A stretch of DNA of 64,000 bases from Bacillota bacterium (GTDB taxonomy: Bacteria; Bacillota; Clostridia; Lachnospirales; Lachnospiraceae): the NCBI GenBank assembly GCA_023436225.1, contig JAEZKA010000003.1, forward strand, positions 8,375 through 72,374, in the 5' to 3' direction. A program made the position numbers and the translations under genes. Shown one piece after another: positions 9,406 through 18,945 of this stretch. Below the pieces are notes generated by a model that searched no databases, was not told where the DNA came from, and saw only the letters and a list, made by a program, of their open reading frames with translations. Position 1 is the stretch's first letter. The number at the start of each line of letters is the position of its first letter.

Positions 9406-9834
9406 TTACGGCATATCCTTTTCCGTAATAACCTCAATCCCATTCTGCAATAATAGCTCCGCTGCCATTCCATTGCCAGGGATTAATGTTCCTGAGAAGG
9501 TTCCATCATATATCTGACCACAGCCGCAGGACGGACTCTTGGATTTCATGATCGCCTTACTGATTCCTAACGCTTTGGCAATTGCTAAGGTTCTTTCTGC
9601 GCCAAGCTGAAATTCTTCCGTACGGTCAATTCCCTCCTTGTTAATAATCTTCCTGTCACCGGGCTGATTCACCAGCTCACAGCTTATTCTAGGTGTTGAT
9701 AAGCCTCCTAGCTGCTCCGGGCAGACCGGAATTGCCTTCCCCTGATTAACCAGCTCAATTACCCTCTCATCTACACTGGCCCTCCCATCATACCTACAGT
9801 TCACTCCTGCCAAACAAGCGCTTACAAGATACAT
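9406..9834 (-). CDS. DUF523 family cysteine-containing protein
   Basis: A 142-residue protein from the ATG at 9834, which sits 6 nt after GGGAGG; the upstream ATG at 9852 has no such site. It shows the family pattern: VSACLAGVNCRYDG at residues 4-17, VCPEQLGGLSTPR in the middle, and a late SPSCGCGQIYDG segment. The conserved cysteines suggest metal or Fe-S binding, but the DUF523 function is not established. It begins downstream of a short 5' hairpin and is probably monocistronic. Confidence 0.85.
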   Translation of the reverse strand: MYLVSACLAGVNCRYDGRASVDERVIELVNQGKAIPVCPEQLGGLSTPRISCELVNQPGDRKIINKEGIDRTEEFQLGAERTLAIAKALGISKAIMKSKSPSCGCGQIYDGTFSGTLIPGNGMAAELLLQNGIEVITEKDMP

Positions 9835-9861
9835 ATAACTCCTCCCATTCATAGTCTATCT

Positions 9862-9905
9862 CAATTCGGATTGGAATAGGACCTTTGGCATTCCAAGTCG
9901 AATTG
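9862..9905. other. Perfectly spaced dyad in the DUF523 leader
   Basis: CAATTCGGATTGGAAT (9862-9877) pairs with ATTCCAAGTCGAATTG (9890-9905) with few mismatches around a 12-nt loop, 28 bp upstream of the DUF523 start codon. It could be an operator or a 5' leader hairpin. Confidence 0.45.
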
Positions 9906-9947
9906 GGTATCTCATTGATTAAACTTTGTATTTGTATATGAACAAAA

Positions 9948-9982
9948 AGGCTTTCCCATAATAGCATTATGTGAAAACCTCT
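9948..9982 (-). terminator. Intrinsic terminator of pfkA
   Basis: On the minus strand, AGG-TTTTC-CATAAT and ATTATG-GAAA-CCT arms form a stem followed by TTTTTG. It lies about 85 bp after the pfkA stop codon. Confidence 0.75.
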
Positions 9983-10065
9983 TCTGTCTTGTAACCATCA
10001 ATATTTCTTTATAATCATGCTATCACATTCGCTTCACTCGGATTATTGTTTCTTAGAAGCCTGAA

Positions 10066-11037
10066 TTACTTGGATAATCGGATGGACAGATCATACATGT
10101 ATTGATCCACATCCTTCTTCATAGCCAATGCTTCTTCAATATCATAATCAACGAACTTACCGTTTTTATAGCCTACAATACGTTTACTCTGACCTGCTAC
10201 CAGTAGATCCACAGCCTTTGCGCCCATCATAGAAGCATACACACGATCTCTAGTGGTAGGGCTTCCACCTCTCTGTGCATGACCGATTATAGTAGCTCTG
10301 GTCTCCATGCCGGTTGCTGCTTCAATTCTCTTAGCCATTCCGTTGGAATCGCCGACACCTTCTGCATTAACAATAATATAGTGCTTCTTGCCCTTCTTAC
10401 GCTTCTCAATGATACTATTGATGATTCTCTGCTCATCATAATCATAGCGCTCTGAAATAAGAATCTCTTCTGCACCATTTGCAATACCACACCACAGAGC
10501 GATAAATCCGGCATGTCTTCCCATAACCTCGATAATGCTGCATCTTTCATGGGAAGTTGAGGTATCTCTTACCTTATCAATCGTTTCCATTGCCGTATTT
10601 ACTGCAGTGTCAAAACCAATGGTATAATCCGTACAGGCGATATCCAAATCAATGGTACCGGGAAGTCCAACCGCATTGATACCTCTTCTCGCCAAAACCT
10701 GAGCTCCTTTAAAGGAACCATCTCCACCGATTACCACCAAACCATCAATACCATGCTTTCTACAGATATCTGCAGCCTTATCCTGAACCTCAGGCTTTAG
10801 CATCTCCAAACAACGGGCCGTATACAGTATCGTTCCGCCTCTTTGAATAATATCGGATACACTTCTTGCATCCATATCTATGATATCTTCCTCTAAGAGT
10901 CCTAAAAATCCTCTCATGATACCTTTTACCTGGCAGCCTGCGGACAAAGCAGTTCTTACTACTGCTCTAATTGCAGCATTCATGCCTGGTGCATCTCCAC
11001 CACTAGTCAACACGCCGATTGTTTTAATATTACCCAT
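10066..11037 (-). CDS. pfkA: ATP-dependent 6-phosphofructokinase
   Basis: A 323-residue bacterial PfkA of normal length. It phosphorylates fructose 6-phosphate to fructose 1,6-bisphosphate in glycolysis. Visible motifs are the ATP loop TSGGDAPGMNAAIR (11-24), GGDGSFKG (104-111) and the catalytic segment GTIDLDI around Asp130. In most homologues this segment reads GTIDNDI, so Leu131 replaces the usual Asn while both Asp residues are kept. A PGTID that keeps the first Asp argues for an active enzyme. The ATG follows CGGAGGT. It lies just after dnaE, the same order as in many Clostridia, and is followed by its own terminator. Confidence 0.95.
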   Translation of the reverse strand: MGNIKTIGVLTSGGDAPGMNAAIRAVVRTALSAGCQVKGIMRGFLGLLEEDIIDMDARSVSDIIQRGGTILYTARCLEMLKPEVQDKAADICRKHGIDGLVVIGGDGSFKGAQVLARRGINAVGLPGTIDLDIACTDYTIGFDTAVNTAMETIDKVRDTSTSHERCSIIEVMGRHAGFIALWCGIANGAEEILISERYDYDEQRIINSIIEKRKKGKKHYIIVNAEGVGDSNGMAKRIEAATGMETRATIIGHAQRGGSPTTRDRVYASMMGAKAVDLLVAGQSKRIVGYKNGKFVDYDIEEALAMKKDVDQYMYDLSIRLSK

Positions 11038-11079
11038 TATAATTACCTCCGCATCATCACAACTAAAGACTACAGTATT

Positions 11080-14000
11080 CTAATCTATTTTACCTAATTT
11101 TTCAATACTCTTTTCCGTAATTCTCACATTTTCTTCCGTATATATTGTAATCAGCTGTCCGATTAAGTCATTATCCGCCTTTACATTTCTACTTTTGGGA
11201 AGTCTCTTAATACATTTTTCAGCTTCGCAGAAGATAACCACACTATCATTACCATCATACTGGTCCAATAAATGATACAAGGATTGCTCATTTTTTTGGA
11301 AGCCTTCCAGGTTCGGGTATTTGATCCATACCTCCTGTGGGATGCTGTCAAAGGGAATAATTTCTTGGCAAATCAACTTTGCTGCCTTTTCTTCCTCCAC
11401 AGTGACCTTGCCGCGAACGAAGATTTTCTGGTCCTGCTCAAGCATGTATTTATATTTATCATAGTCCTTCGGAAATATTATCACCTCAACATTGCCGAAT
11501 AAATCCTCAAGAGTAATAAATGCCATCATACTATTGTTACGAGTAGTCTTTACTGTCTTTGAGGTGACCATACCACCGATCATCTCGATTCTTCCATCCT
11601 CTACCCTTGGTCTATCCGTATCTTCATCGATATTAAAATCATTGGAATTCGCTGTCACATTCTTCTTGATACGATTCTCATATGCCTCCAAAGGATGCCC
11701 GCTAACGTAAATACCCAGAACCTCCTTCTCCAGAGCGAGGAGCTGATCCTTACTGTATTCATCAACCTCTGGCATATTCACCTCATAATCATTCTTCTCT
11801 TCCTCACCGGCAAAATCGAATAAGGTCATCTGTCCAGTTAAGGACTTTTTCTTATCAGCCGCAATATCATCCAGTATCTGAACATAGCATAACATCAGCT
11901 GTCTCCGATTCGGATGAAGACCAGCAAATACCCCCGCCTTAATAAAGCTTTCAACAGTTCTCTTATTTACCTCTTTCCCCGATAATCTGGTTGCAAAATC
12001 CTTCAGATTCAGGAAAAGACCATTCTCCTCTCGTTCGGCTACAATCGCTTCGATTACCGGCTTTCCGACACCCTTGATTGCAGACAAAGCATACCGGATC
12101 GATCCACCCGACACTGTAAATATTGCATCTCCTTCATTGATATCCGGAGGAAGAATCTCAATTCCCATCTGTCTGCAGGTATAGATATATTCCGATACCT
12201 TACCAGGATTATCAATGACAGAAGTCATCAACGCAGCCATGAATTCCACCGGATAATAGCATTTCAGGTACGCTGTCTCATAGGATACCACGGCATAAGC
12301 TGCAGCATGTGATTTATTAAAAGCATACCTCGCGAAGTCCATCATCTCGTCATAGATATGGTTGGCCACTGCCTCAGGAATACCATTCTTGATACAGCCG
12401 GGAACACCTTCTTCTTCGTTACCGTAGACAAAGCTCTGGCGCTCCTTAATCATGACCGATTCCTTCTTCTTAGACATAGCACGGCGAACCAGATCGCTTC
12501 GGCCATAGCTGTAACCTGCCAGATCACGCACAATCTGCATAACCTGCTCCTGGTATACGATACAACCGTAGGTAGGAGAAAGGATCGGTTCCAGCTGAGG
12601 GCACTCATAGGTGATATGTCCGGCTTCATTCTTTCCCTTAACATACTTTGGGATGAATTCCATCGGACCGGGCCGGTATAATGAAATACCTGCAATGATA
12701 TCCTCCAGATTTCTAGGCTTGAGCTCCTTCATAAAGCTCTTCATGCCTGCACTTTCTAACTGGAAGATACCCTCCGTCTTGCCGGAAGCGATCAGTTCAT
12801 AAACCTTCGAATCATCATAATCAATCTTCTTTATATCAAATCGATCCTTGGCTACCCTCTTCTTATTCACCAAGACCTCTGCATTCTGTATCACGGTCAG
12901 TGTACGAAGCCCCAGGAAGTCCATCTTTAAGAGCCCCAGCTCTTCCAGTGTGGTCATGGGAAACTGCGTTGTAATGCTATCATCGGCAGAACGGGATAGG
13001 GGAACGAATTCATCCAGACTTTCCCTGCCGATCACAACTCCGGCAGCATGCATGGAGGTATGCCTTGGAAGTCCCTCTAGTCGTTTCGACATATCAATCA
13101 GATATTTGATCTCATCATTTGTCTCATAAAGCGCACTGAGCTCTTTATTAGCTACTAATGCTTTCTCGATGGTTATTCCGAGCTCTGTCGGTATCATCTT
13201 CGCAACCGTATCCACCTGTGCATAAGGCAGATCCAGTGCACGTCCCACATCCCGAATGACACCTCTGGCGGCCATGGTACCGAAGGTGACAATCTGAACC
13301 ACCTTATCCTTACCGTATTTTTTAGTTACATAATCAATTACCTCCTGCCTACGCTCAAAGCAGAAGTCAATATCGATATCAGGCATGGTAAGACGTTCCG
13401 GATTGAGGAAACGCTCAAAAAGAAGATTATACTTAATGGGATCGATGTCCGTGATACGAAGTGCATAGGATACAATGGAGCCGGCGGCACTTCCTCGCCC
13501 CGGTCCGACACTGATATTATTATCTCTCGCATATTTAATAAAATCCCAGGTAATTAAGAAATAATCAACAAAGCCCATGCTTCGTATTGTCTCAAGCTCA
13601 TAATCCAGGCGTTCCCACAGCTCATCGCTCACCGGCTGGTATCGTTCCTCCAGCCCCTCTCTACACAGCTTTGTTAGATATTCAAAGGCAGAATACGGAG
13701 CCGGCACAGGGTAAACCGGCAATTTATACTCACCAAAGGTAATGGTCACATTACATCTTTTTGCTATGTCATAGGTATTCTCCAGAGCTTCCTTTGCATA
13801 TGGAAAGAGGGCTAACATCTCCTGGGGTGATTTTAAATAAAACTGTCCTCCCTCATAACGCATACGATTTTCATCCGATACCTTTTTCTGCGTCTGAATA
13901 CAGAGCAGGATATCGTGAGGATCTGCATCCTCAGCATAGGTATAATGGACATCGTTGGTTGCAACAAGCTTTATTCCTGTCTCGCCAGACATGCGTAGAA

Positions 14001-14568
14001 GCGCTTGGTTAACATTCTTCTGCTCTTGTATTCCATGGTCCTGAAGCTCCAGAAAGAAATTATTCTTACCGAAGGTCTCCTGAAGGCGAAGAGCTGCTAG
14101 CTTTGCTTCTGCATAAAAACCTCTTCTTAGATTGGAAGCCACCTCGCCACCCAGACAGGCGCTAAGAGCAATGATACCTTCATGATATTGCTCCATAATC
14201 TCATAATCGATTCTTGGTTTATAATAAAAGCCGTCCAGAAAGCCTCTGGAGACGATTTTCATCAAATTCTGATATCCGGTATTATTCTCAGCCAGTAAAA
14301 TCAGATGGTAATAGCGTTCCTCAGAAGCGCCAATTTCCCGGTCAAGCCTCGAATTCGGAGCAACATAAACCTCACAACCAATAATTGGCCGAATTCCCTC
14401 CGCCAGACAAGCCTTATAAAAATCAATTACACCATACATTACTCCATGGTCAGTAATTGCCAGACTATCCATTCCCAGCTCCTTAGCGCGGTGCACCATC
14501 TCTTTAATCTTACCGGAGCCATCCAGTAAGCTATATTCCGTATGTAAATGAAGATGTGTAAAATTCAT
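11080..14568 (-). CDS. dnaE: DNA polymerase III alpha subunit, DnaE type
   Basis: A polymerase C-family protein of 1162 residues. It starts with the PHP domain (FTHLHLHTEYSLLDGSG), followed by the polymerase core with the metal-binding PDIDIDF motif and GRGSAAGSIVSYAL. Then come the helix-hairpin-helix region and an OB-fold near the C-terminus (MIGGMVTSKTVKTTRN). Its length and lack of an internal exonuclease domain mark it as DnaE rather than PolC. The start chosen at 14568 lies 6 nt after AAGGAGGAAA; an ATG 18 nt upstream has no spacing that fits. pfkA follows 42 bp downstream and is probably co-transcribed. Confidence 0.96.
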   Translation of the reverse strand: MNFTHLHLHTEYSLLDGSGKIKEMVHRAKELGMDSLAITDHGVMYGVIDFYKACLAEGIRPIIGCEVYVAPNSRLDREIGASEERYYHLILLAENNTGYQNLMKIVSRGFLDGFYYKPRIDYEIMEQYHEGIIALSACLGGEVASNLRRGFYAEAKLAALRLQETFGKNNFFLELQDHGIQEQKNVNQALLRMSGETGIKLVATNDVHYTYAEDADPHDILLCIQTQKKVSDENRMRYEGGQFYLKSPQEMLALFPYAKEALENTYDIAKRCNVTITFGEYKLPVYPVPAPYSAFEYLTKLCREGLEERYQPVSDELWERLDYELETIRSMGFVDYFLITWDFIKYARDNNISVGPGRGSAAGSIVSYALRITDIDPIKYNLLFERFLNPERLTMPDIDIDFCFERRQEVIDYVTKKYGKDKVVQIVTFGTMAARGVIRDVGRALDLPYAQVDTVAKMIPTELGITIEKALVANKELSALYETNDEIKYLIDMSKRLEGLPRHTSMHAAGVVIGRESLDEFVPLSRSADDSITTQFPMTTLEELGLLKMDFLGLRTLTVIQNAEVLVNKKRVAKDRFDIKKIDYDDSKVYELIASGKTEGIFQLESAGMKSFMKELKPRNLEDIIAGISLYRPGPMEFIPKYVKGKNEAGHITYECPQLEPILSPTYGCIVYQEQVMQIVRDLAGYSYGRSDLVRRAMSKKKESVMIKERQSFVYGNEEEGVPGCIKNGIPEAVANHIYDEMMDFARYAFNKSHAAAYAVVSYETAYLKCYYPVEFMAALMTSVIDNPGKVSEYIYTCRQMGIEILPPDINEGDAIFTVSGGSIRYALSAIKGVGKPVIEAIVAEREENGLFLNLKDFATRLSGKEVNKRTVESFIKAGVFAGLHPNRRQLMLCYVQILDDIAADKKKSLTGQMTLFDFAGEEEKNDYEVNMPEVDEYSKDQLLALEKEVLGIYVSGHPLEAYENRIKKNVTANSNDFNIDEDTDRPRVEDGRIEMIGGMVTSKTVKTTRNNSMMAFITLEDLFGNVEVIIFPKDYDKYKYMLEQDQKIFVRGKVTVEEEKAAKLICQEIIPFDSIPQEVWIKYPNLEGFQKNEQSLYHLLDQYDGNDSVVIFCEAEKCIKRLPKSRNVKADNDLIGQLITIYTEENVRITEKSIEKLGKID

Positions 14569-14776
14569 GTTTTCCTCCTTCCTCATATACTATTCTATGT
14601 ATCATTAAGTCTATTACATAATAACAGTTACAATGTTTAATTTCATGACATATAAATAAATATTTCAGTTGCTTCTAGTGGCTAACTTCCGTATACCCTT
14701 TATTTTCACACTATTATAATATTCTACCCAGGTATACTTGTCAATCGTACGTATCGAATTTCCTTGTAACGCAAGA

Positions 14777-14803
14777 AGGACTAAAGGCTTTCACTTTAGT
14801 CCT
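14777..14803. terminator. Short dyad after the polysaccharide deacetylase gene
   Basis: AGGACTAAAG and CTTTAGTCCT form a perfect 10-bp stem with a 7-nt loop, about 27 bp beyond the stop codon. No clear T-run follows, so termination is only likely. Confidence 0.45.
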
Positions 14804-14829
14804 AAATTCATTGCTTCACTATTATGAGC

Positions 14830-16269
14830 TCACCAATTCTTGGGTGGACGCTCCGGGTCCAATATTTCCTCAGGAGAGAATAAATCCGTAAGTCGTTCTG
14901 GAAATTCCAGCATAGCTTGACCATCAATTGGTCGTCTGGTCATTCTTACATAATCCTTCTTGATATGCATCCATGGCTTACTATATACACCAAGGAATAC
15001 GTTAAATCCGCTGTCCTTGAGGAATTGATATTTAGCACTGGAGTAGGTTCCCACAGTAGTTTCAAAATCCACACCATAGGGGAATACCAACACGTCACTG
15101 CCGCCAATCAGCGGAGCTACTTCCTTCAGCCACCTGTTTGTGTCTCTCTTCAGATGATCAATATCTATTTTTTGGAGATTCTTATGTCCCCAGCTATGGG
15201 AGCCAAGCTCCCAGCCATCAGCCTTCAAGGCCTCCGCGACTTTTTTTGCTGCCTCCACATCATTTTGATAGGTTGGCGAATCCTCGTCATTGGTTCGGTA
15301 TCCAAAAATCCCTTCATATCCGGTTAAAGCTAAGAGACCTTTGGCACCCTGATAGGAGAAATCCGGATGCTCCTTCACAAAGGCATCAAGGATAGGTACT
15401 ACATCAAATGGACCGGTAATGGTAGATCCATCCTCTGACAGCATCTCGCAGGTAGGCATACCCTCGTCATCCAGAACAATTCTAGTAGCAAAACCATCTC
15501 CATCCATGTATTCATAATAGCTCACATCGTCTACGGATATAACGAAGGGCTTCTTCCCTTCTCGTAAGTTGATTTTATTTTCTCGATATTCGTATGACCC
15601 GTCATCTAACTTTACTTTTTCCGTTAAATCCGATATATTAACAAGAACATACCCATCCTCATACATCTTCTGCATTAATTTAGAAAATTCTGATGTAGTA
15701 GTCATATACATATTGTAACCTGTTGAATCATAATCATTATCAAAGGCCTTTGCATTATCTGCTATCAGTGAATGAAAGAATATGTGATTAATCTCAGTTA
15801 TGGAATTATAGGAGCCACCAAGCGGCACTAATGCTGCTTGCTCCCCCTCCAGCCTGGTGATTGCTTCCATCAGCATAGGGTATACTTTGTAGTCACCCTC
15901 AGATCCCTTGTATTCTTTCAGAAGCTTAATAGCACCATCATAATCATAGCCTAGGGCTAATCGGTCAGCCTGAGTAATCAGCTCCGACCTTTCCGTAATC
16001 TCCTTCTGCAATTTCTCCTGCTCCAAAAGAGCCGCCTTTTCTTCAGGAGTTAATTCCTCTACAGGCTCCACATCCTCATTGGACGTTCCTTCCTTCTCCG
16101 GCTGTTGTTGATTCTGCTCCTTACCCCCTTGGCCATTATCCACCTTCGTCGTAATATACCACCGATAAGCTCCGAATAAAGCCAATAGTATGATAATTTC
16201 TAACAGAACAAGCTTCATTAATCTTGCTGATTTTACCCTCTTTGGTTTGTTTTGATTCTGCTCTGACAT
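14830..16269 (-). CDS. Membrane-anchored polysaccharide deacetylase family protein (NodB-like)
   Basis: A 479-residue protein. A basic N-terminus and one hydrophobic helix (about 18-38) anchor it outside the cell. A Gln/Glu-rich linker follows (about 45-95), then a helical region. The carbohydrate esterase 4 fold occupies about 155-479, with the Asp-Asp pair at 247-248 (ISVDDVSYYEY) and the metal-binding His358/His362 pair (GSHSWGHKN). An FPYG motif around 400 is also typical. It probably deacetylates peptidoglycan or another wall polysaccharide. It is a single-gene unit with a 525-bp upstream gap. Confidence 0.88.
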   Translation of the reverse strand: MSEQNQNKPKRVKSARLMKLVLLEIIILLALFGAYRWYITTKVDNGQGGKEQNQQQPEKEGTSNEDVEPVEELTPEEKAALLEQEKLQKEITERSELITQADRLALGYDYDGAIKLLKEYKGSEGDYKVYPMLMEAITRLEGEQAALVPLGGSYNSITEINHIFFHSLIADNAKAFDNDYDSTGYNMYMTTTSEFSKLMQKMYEDGYVLVNISDLTEKVKLDDGSYEYRENKINLREGKKPFVISVDDVSYYEYMDGDGFATRIVLDDEGMPTCEMLSEDGSTITGPFDVVPILDAFVKEHPDFSYQGAKGLLALTGYEGIFGYRTNDEDSPTYQNDVEAAKKVAEALKADGWELGSHSWGHKNLQKIDIDHLKRDTNRWLKEVAPLIGGSDVLVFPYGVDFETTVGTYSSAKYQFLKDSGFNVFLGVYSKPWMHIKKDYVRMTRRPIDGQAMLEFPERLTDLFSPEEILDPERPPKNW

Positions 16270-16665
16270 CTCGAACCTCTTTCTGTAACATGAAATATTT
16301 AAAACGATATCCTACTCGTTATAAAATGCCTACTGTGCAGACGCATATCTGCTATTAAATCATATTAAAATATACGATCAAACTTCATAAAGACAGTATA
16401 ACACAGAAACACCCTTAATTCCTTACAATTATATTAATTTAGTGGTAATTAATATTAATAAATTTCACAACTTTGTAAAATGTTGGTCTGACTTGTAATA
16501 TGAGATTTATTTAACTAGTTCCTTTGTAACTCACCCCCTCATTATTATTCCCATAAATAGGATTAATTATATAATCTTTCACTTATAAATCAAATTAAAC
16601 AATCCATTATAAGTTACTTTCTTTGATAAGATGGCACATTCTCACATTGATACAGTAAAATGAAA
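16270..16665. other. AT-rich intergenic region upstream of the deacetylase gene
   Basis: About 395 bases without a plausible gene on either strand. It should contain the minus-strand promoter for the deacetylase; a TATACT at about 16396-16401 (minus strand) is the best -10 candidate, without a strong -35. Confidence 0.35.
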
Positions 16666-16755
16666 GGACACAAAAAAAGATATCCCCCCCCTATCGCGGA
16701 CAGTCTAAATCGGAAAACTGTCTATTATAGGGGGCACATATCCTAGTCTGTGTCC
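16666..16755 (-). terminator. 90-nt structured terminator after crh
   Basis: Nested arms pair in order: GGACACA with TGTGTCC, a C-rich CCCCCTAT with ATAGGGGG, and ACAGT with ACTGT. On the minus strand a run of seven T residues follows the G-rich arm. It lies about 40 bp after the crh stop codon. Confidence 0.75.
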
Positions 16756-16794
16756 TAAATAACCTCTATATTATGATTTCTTACTTAAAATCAA

Positions 16795-17049
16795 TTATTT
16801 ACTGCTTAAGTACTTTTCGATATTTTCAATCGCTGCTTTTTCGTCAGGTCCATCTGTGGTTACAACAACCGATTCACCTGCTGAAATGCCCATGCTCATC
16901 ATACCCATAATGCTCTTTGCATTTACGCGCTTCTCTTTACTGGCTACATAAATACTACATTCATACTGGCTTGCAACTTGTACCAACAGTGCAACAGGTC
17001 TGGCTTCTAGACCCGTAGGGATGTTAATAACAATCTCCTTAGTTATCAT
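16795..17049 (-). CDS. crh: Crh-like HPr-family regulatory protein lacking the catalytic histidine
   Basis: An 84-residue HPr-fold protein. At the phospho-histidine position the sequence reads GLEARPV, so His15 is replaced by Glu15 and the protein cannot accept phosphate from EI for sugar transport. The regulatory Ser46 is kept in NAKSIMGMMSMG. Bacillus Crh has Gln15 with the same Ser46, so this is called Crh-like: a catabolite-repression cofactor phosphorylated at Ser46 by HPr kinase. The kinase gene hprK lies 4 kb away. The start overlaps the whiA end by 11 nt and follows AAGGAGG, making it the last gene of the murB-rapZ-whiA-crh unit, as in Bacillus. Confidence 0.85.
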   Translation of the reverse strand: MITKEIVINIPTGLEARPVALLVQVASQYECSIYVASKEKRVNAKSIMGMMSMGISAGESVVVTTDGPDEKAAIENIEKYLSSK

Positions 17050-18031
17050 TACTATTTTCCTCCTTATGCTCTCTCAATTGATCTGCTATCATACTTAACT
17101 TTCGCAATCTATGGTTAACTCCAGATTTTCCAATTGGTGGTAATAACATTGCGCCGAGCTCCTTCAATGAAGCCTCGGGATAATCAATCCGCAATCTTGC
17201 AATATCCTCCAACCCATCTGCAAGATCCCCTAGCCCAACCGTATCTCTGATATATAGAATATCCTCCATCTGTTTGGATGCAGCAGTAACTGTCTTGTTA
17301 ATATTAGCTGCTTCGCAATTTACCTGGCGATTAATAGAGTTACGCATCTCTTTCAGTATTCTTACATTTTCTAAATTCATTAGGGCGATATGTGCCTCCA
17401 TGACATTTAGAAGATCAACAATTTGAGAGCCTTCCTTAATATATACTACATAATATTTCTTACGTATTACTATCTTTGCATCAATTGAGAAGGTCTGTAT
17501 CATATCCCTTAATTGCTCCGCTTTGTGAACATCGGAGACGACGATCTCCAGATGATAAGCCTTCTGCGGATCACTCATGGAACCGGAGGATAAAAATGCT
17601 CCTCTTATAAAGGCTCTCTTGCAACAGGCGTTCTGGATAATTAATTGACTGGCTAAGCCAATCCGTTCATTTTGATATAACGCCTTTTCCGTCTGTAAAT
17701 TCATCTCATTCACAGGAAGCTTAGTAGCTTGCAAGATTTTTGTAACATCTTCTGATTTTCGTATGAGAAGGGTATAAATACTACTCTTGTTTAAACTAGC
17801 ATGAGTTTTAACTGAGACATCATTATTTATATTAAATGTTTTTCGGATTAATGTAAAGTACTTTCTTGCAACTACCAGATTTTCCGTCTGCAATTTTAAG
17901 TAAAATCCCTTTTCCGAACGTATTATATGACCTTCATAGGACAAAATAGCCGATAATTCTGCCAGTCTGCAATGTCTGGCACTGCTTATCTGCAAAGAAA
18001 GTTCTTCCTTCACATCGCTTGAAAATGACAT
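17039..18031 (-). CDS. whiA: WhiA, DNA-binding cell-division regulator
   Basis: A 330-residue WhiA with an N-terminal degenerate LAGLIDADG-like domain (containing CCKRAFIRGAFLSSGSM) and a C-terminal helix-turn-helix ending (LKELGAMLLPPIGKSGVNHRLRK region). WhiA affects cell division and chromosome segregation in Gram-positive bacteria. The start chosen is MSFSSDVKEEL at 18031, 7 nt after GGAGG, matching the usual WhiA start; an upstream ATG at 18079 lies inside rapZ. It sits between rapZ and crh. The yvcK gene, often found between rapZ and whiA in Bacillus, is absent here. Confidence 0.93.
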   Translation of the reverse strand: MSFSSDVKEELSLQISSARHCRLAELSAILSYEGHIIRSEKGFYLKLQTENLVVARKYFTLIRKTFNINNDVSVKTHASLNKSSIYTLLIRKSEDVTKILQATKLPVNEMNLQTEKALYQNERIGLASQLIIQNACCKRAFIRGAFLSSGSMSDPQKAYHLEIVVSDVHKAEQLRDMIQTFSIDAKIVIRKKYYVVYIKEGSQIVDLLNVMEAHIALMNLENVRILKEMRNSINRQVNCEAANINKTVTAASKQMEDILYIRDTVGLGDLADGLEDIARLRIDYPEASLKELGAMLLPPIGKSGVNHRLRKLSMIADQLREHKEENSNDN

Positions 18032-18075
18032 ATGAACCTCCACTAATGAAACATTTTTGTATGCAAAAAGACGAA

Positions 18076-18930
18076 TCACACATTTTTAAGAATGTCCCTA
18101 TGCTCTATCTTTAATCCGTATTCTGTCTTGTCAAGTCTTAGTCCCAATTCATTCACTAGGGTGACGGATCGGTGCTTGCCGCCAGTACAACCAATACTAA
18201 TTACCAATTGGTTCTTCCCCTCTTCAATATAATGAGGAATCAAGAATAATAGCATGTCCTCTAATTTATCCAGAAATTGGCCAGCCGTCTCAGACTCCAT
18301 TACATACTCTTTCACATCTGCATCATTACCGGTTTTATTCTTTAATTCAGGATCATAGAAGGGATTTGGCAGGAATCTCACATCAAAAACCAGATCCGAA
18401 TCTACTGGAATACCATATTTAAAACCAAAGGACAGAATTGTAACTATAAAATTACTGAAGGTCTGATCCTCCTGATAGATCTTATTCAGCTGGGCCTTAA
18501 GCTCCCTTGTTAGGAAATGGCTGGTATCTATGATCACATCTGCCTTTTTCCTTAAGAAAGCTAATCTTTCCTGTTCGAGTGCAATTCCCTTTTCTACCCG
18601 ATCAACACCGGACAATGGATGAAGTCTTCGTGTTTCCTTATAGCGCTTTACCAAAACCTCCGGTGAACAATCCAGGAACAGAATCTCATACTGGATACCG
18701 ACTCTTCTCATATCTACCAGAACCGCATCCAGCTCTTTCAAGGCCTGTCCACTTCGGATATCAAGGCCTAATGCCACCTTCGCCTGATTTCCTTGCATAA
18801 TAAGCCGTGCAAATTTCTTTACCAAAGGAATCGGCAGGTTATCAACACAAAAATAACCGATATCCTCTAACATTTTCAGAGCTGAACTTTTCCCGGCACC
18901 GGACATACCTGTTATTATTACAAATCTCAT
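18076..18930 (-). CDS. rapZ: RapZ / YvcJ family nucleotide-binding protein
   Basis: A 284-residue protein of normal family length with an N-terminal P-loop (GMSGAGKSSALKMLED, 8-23). A conserved C-terminal domain includes IGCTGGKHRSVTLV. RapZ is an RNase adapter controlling amino-sugar metabolism in enterobacteria; YvcJ in Bacillus is a GTP/ATP-binding protein whose role is less clear. The ATG follows AGGAGAAGG. It is 15 bp downstream of murB and 44 bp upstream of whiA, so it is part of one operon. Confidence 0.94.
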   Translation of the reverse strand: MRFVIITGMSGAGKSSALKMLEDIGYFCVDNLPIPLVKKFARLIMQGNQAKVALGLDIRSGQALKELDAVLVDMRRVGIQYEILFLDCSPEVLVKRYKETRRLHPLSGVDRVEKGIALEQERLAFLRKKADVIIDTSHFLTRELKAQLNKIYQEDQTFSNFIVTILSFGFKYGIPVDSDLVFDVRFLPNPFYDPELKNKTGNDADVKEYVMESETAGQFLDKLEDMLLFLIPHYIEEGKNQLVISIGCTGGKHRSVTLVNELGLRLDKTEYGLKIEHRDILKNV

Positions 18931-18945
18931 AAAACCTTCTCCTAA

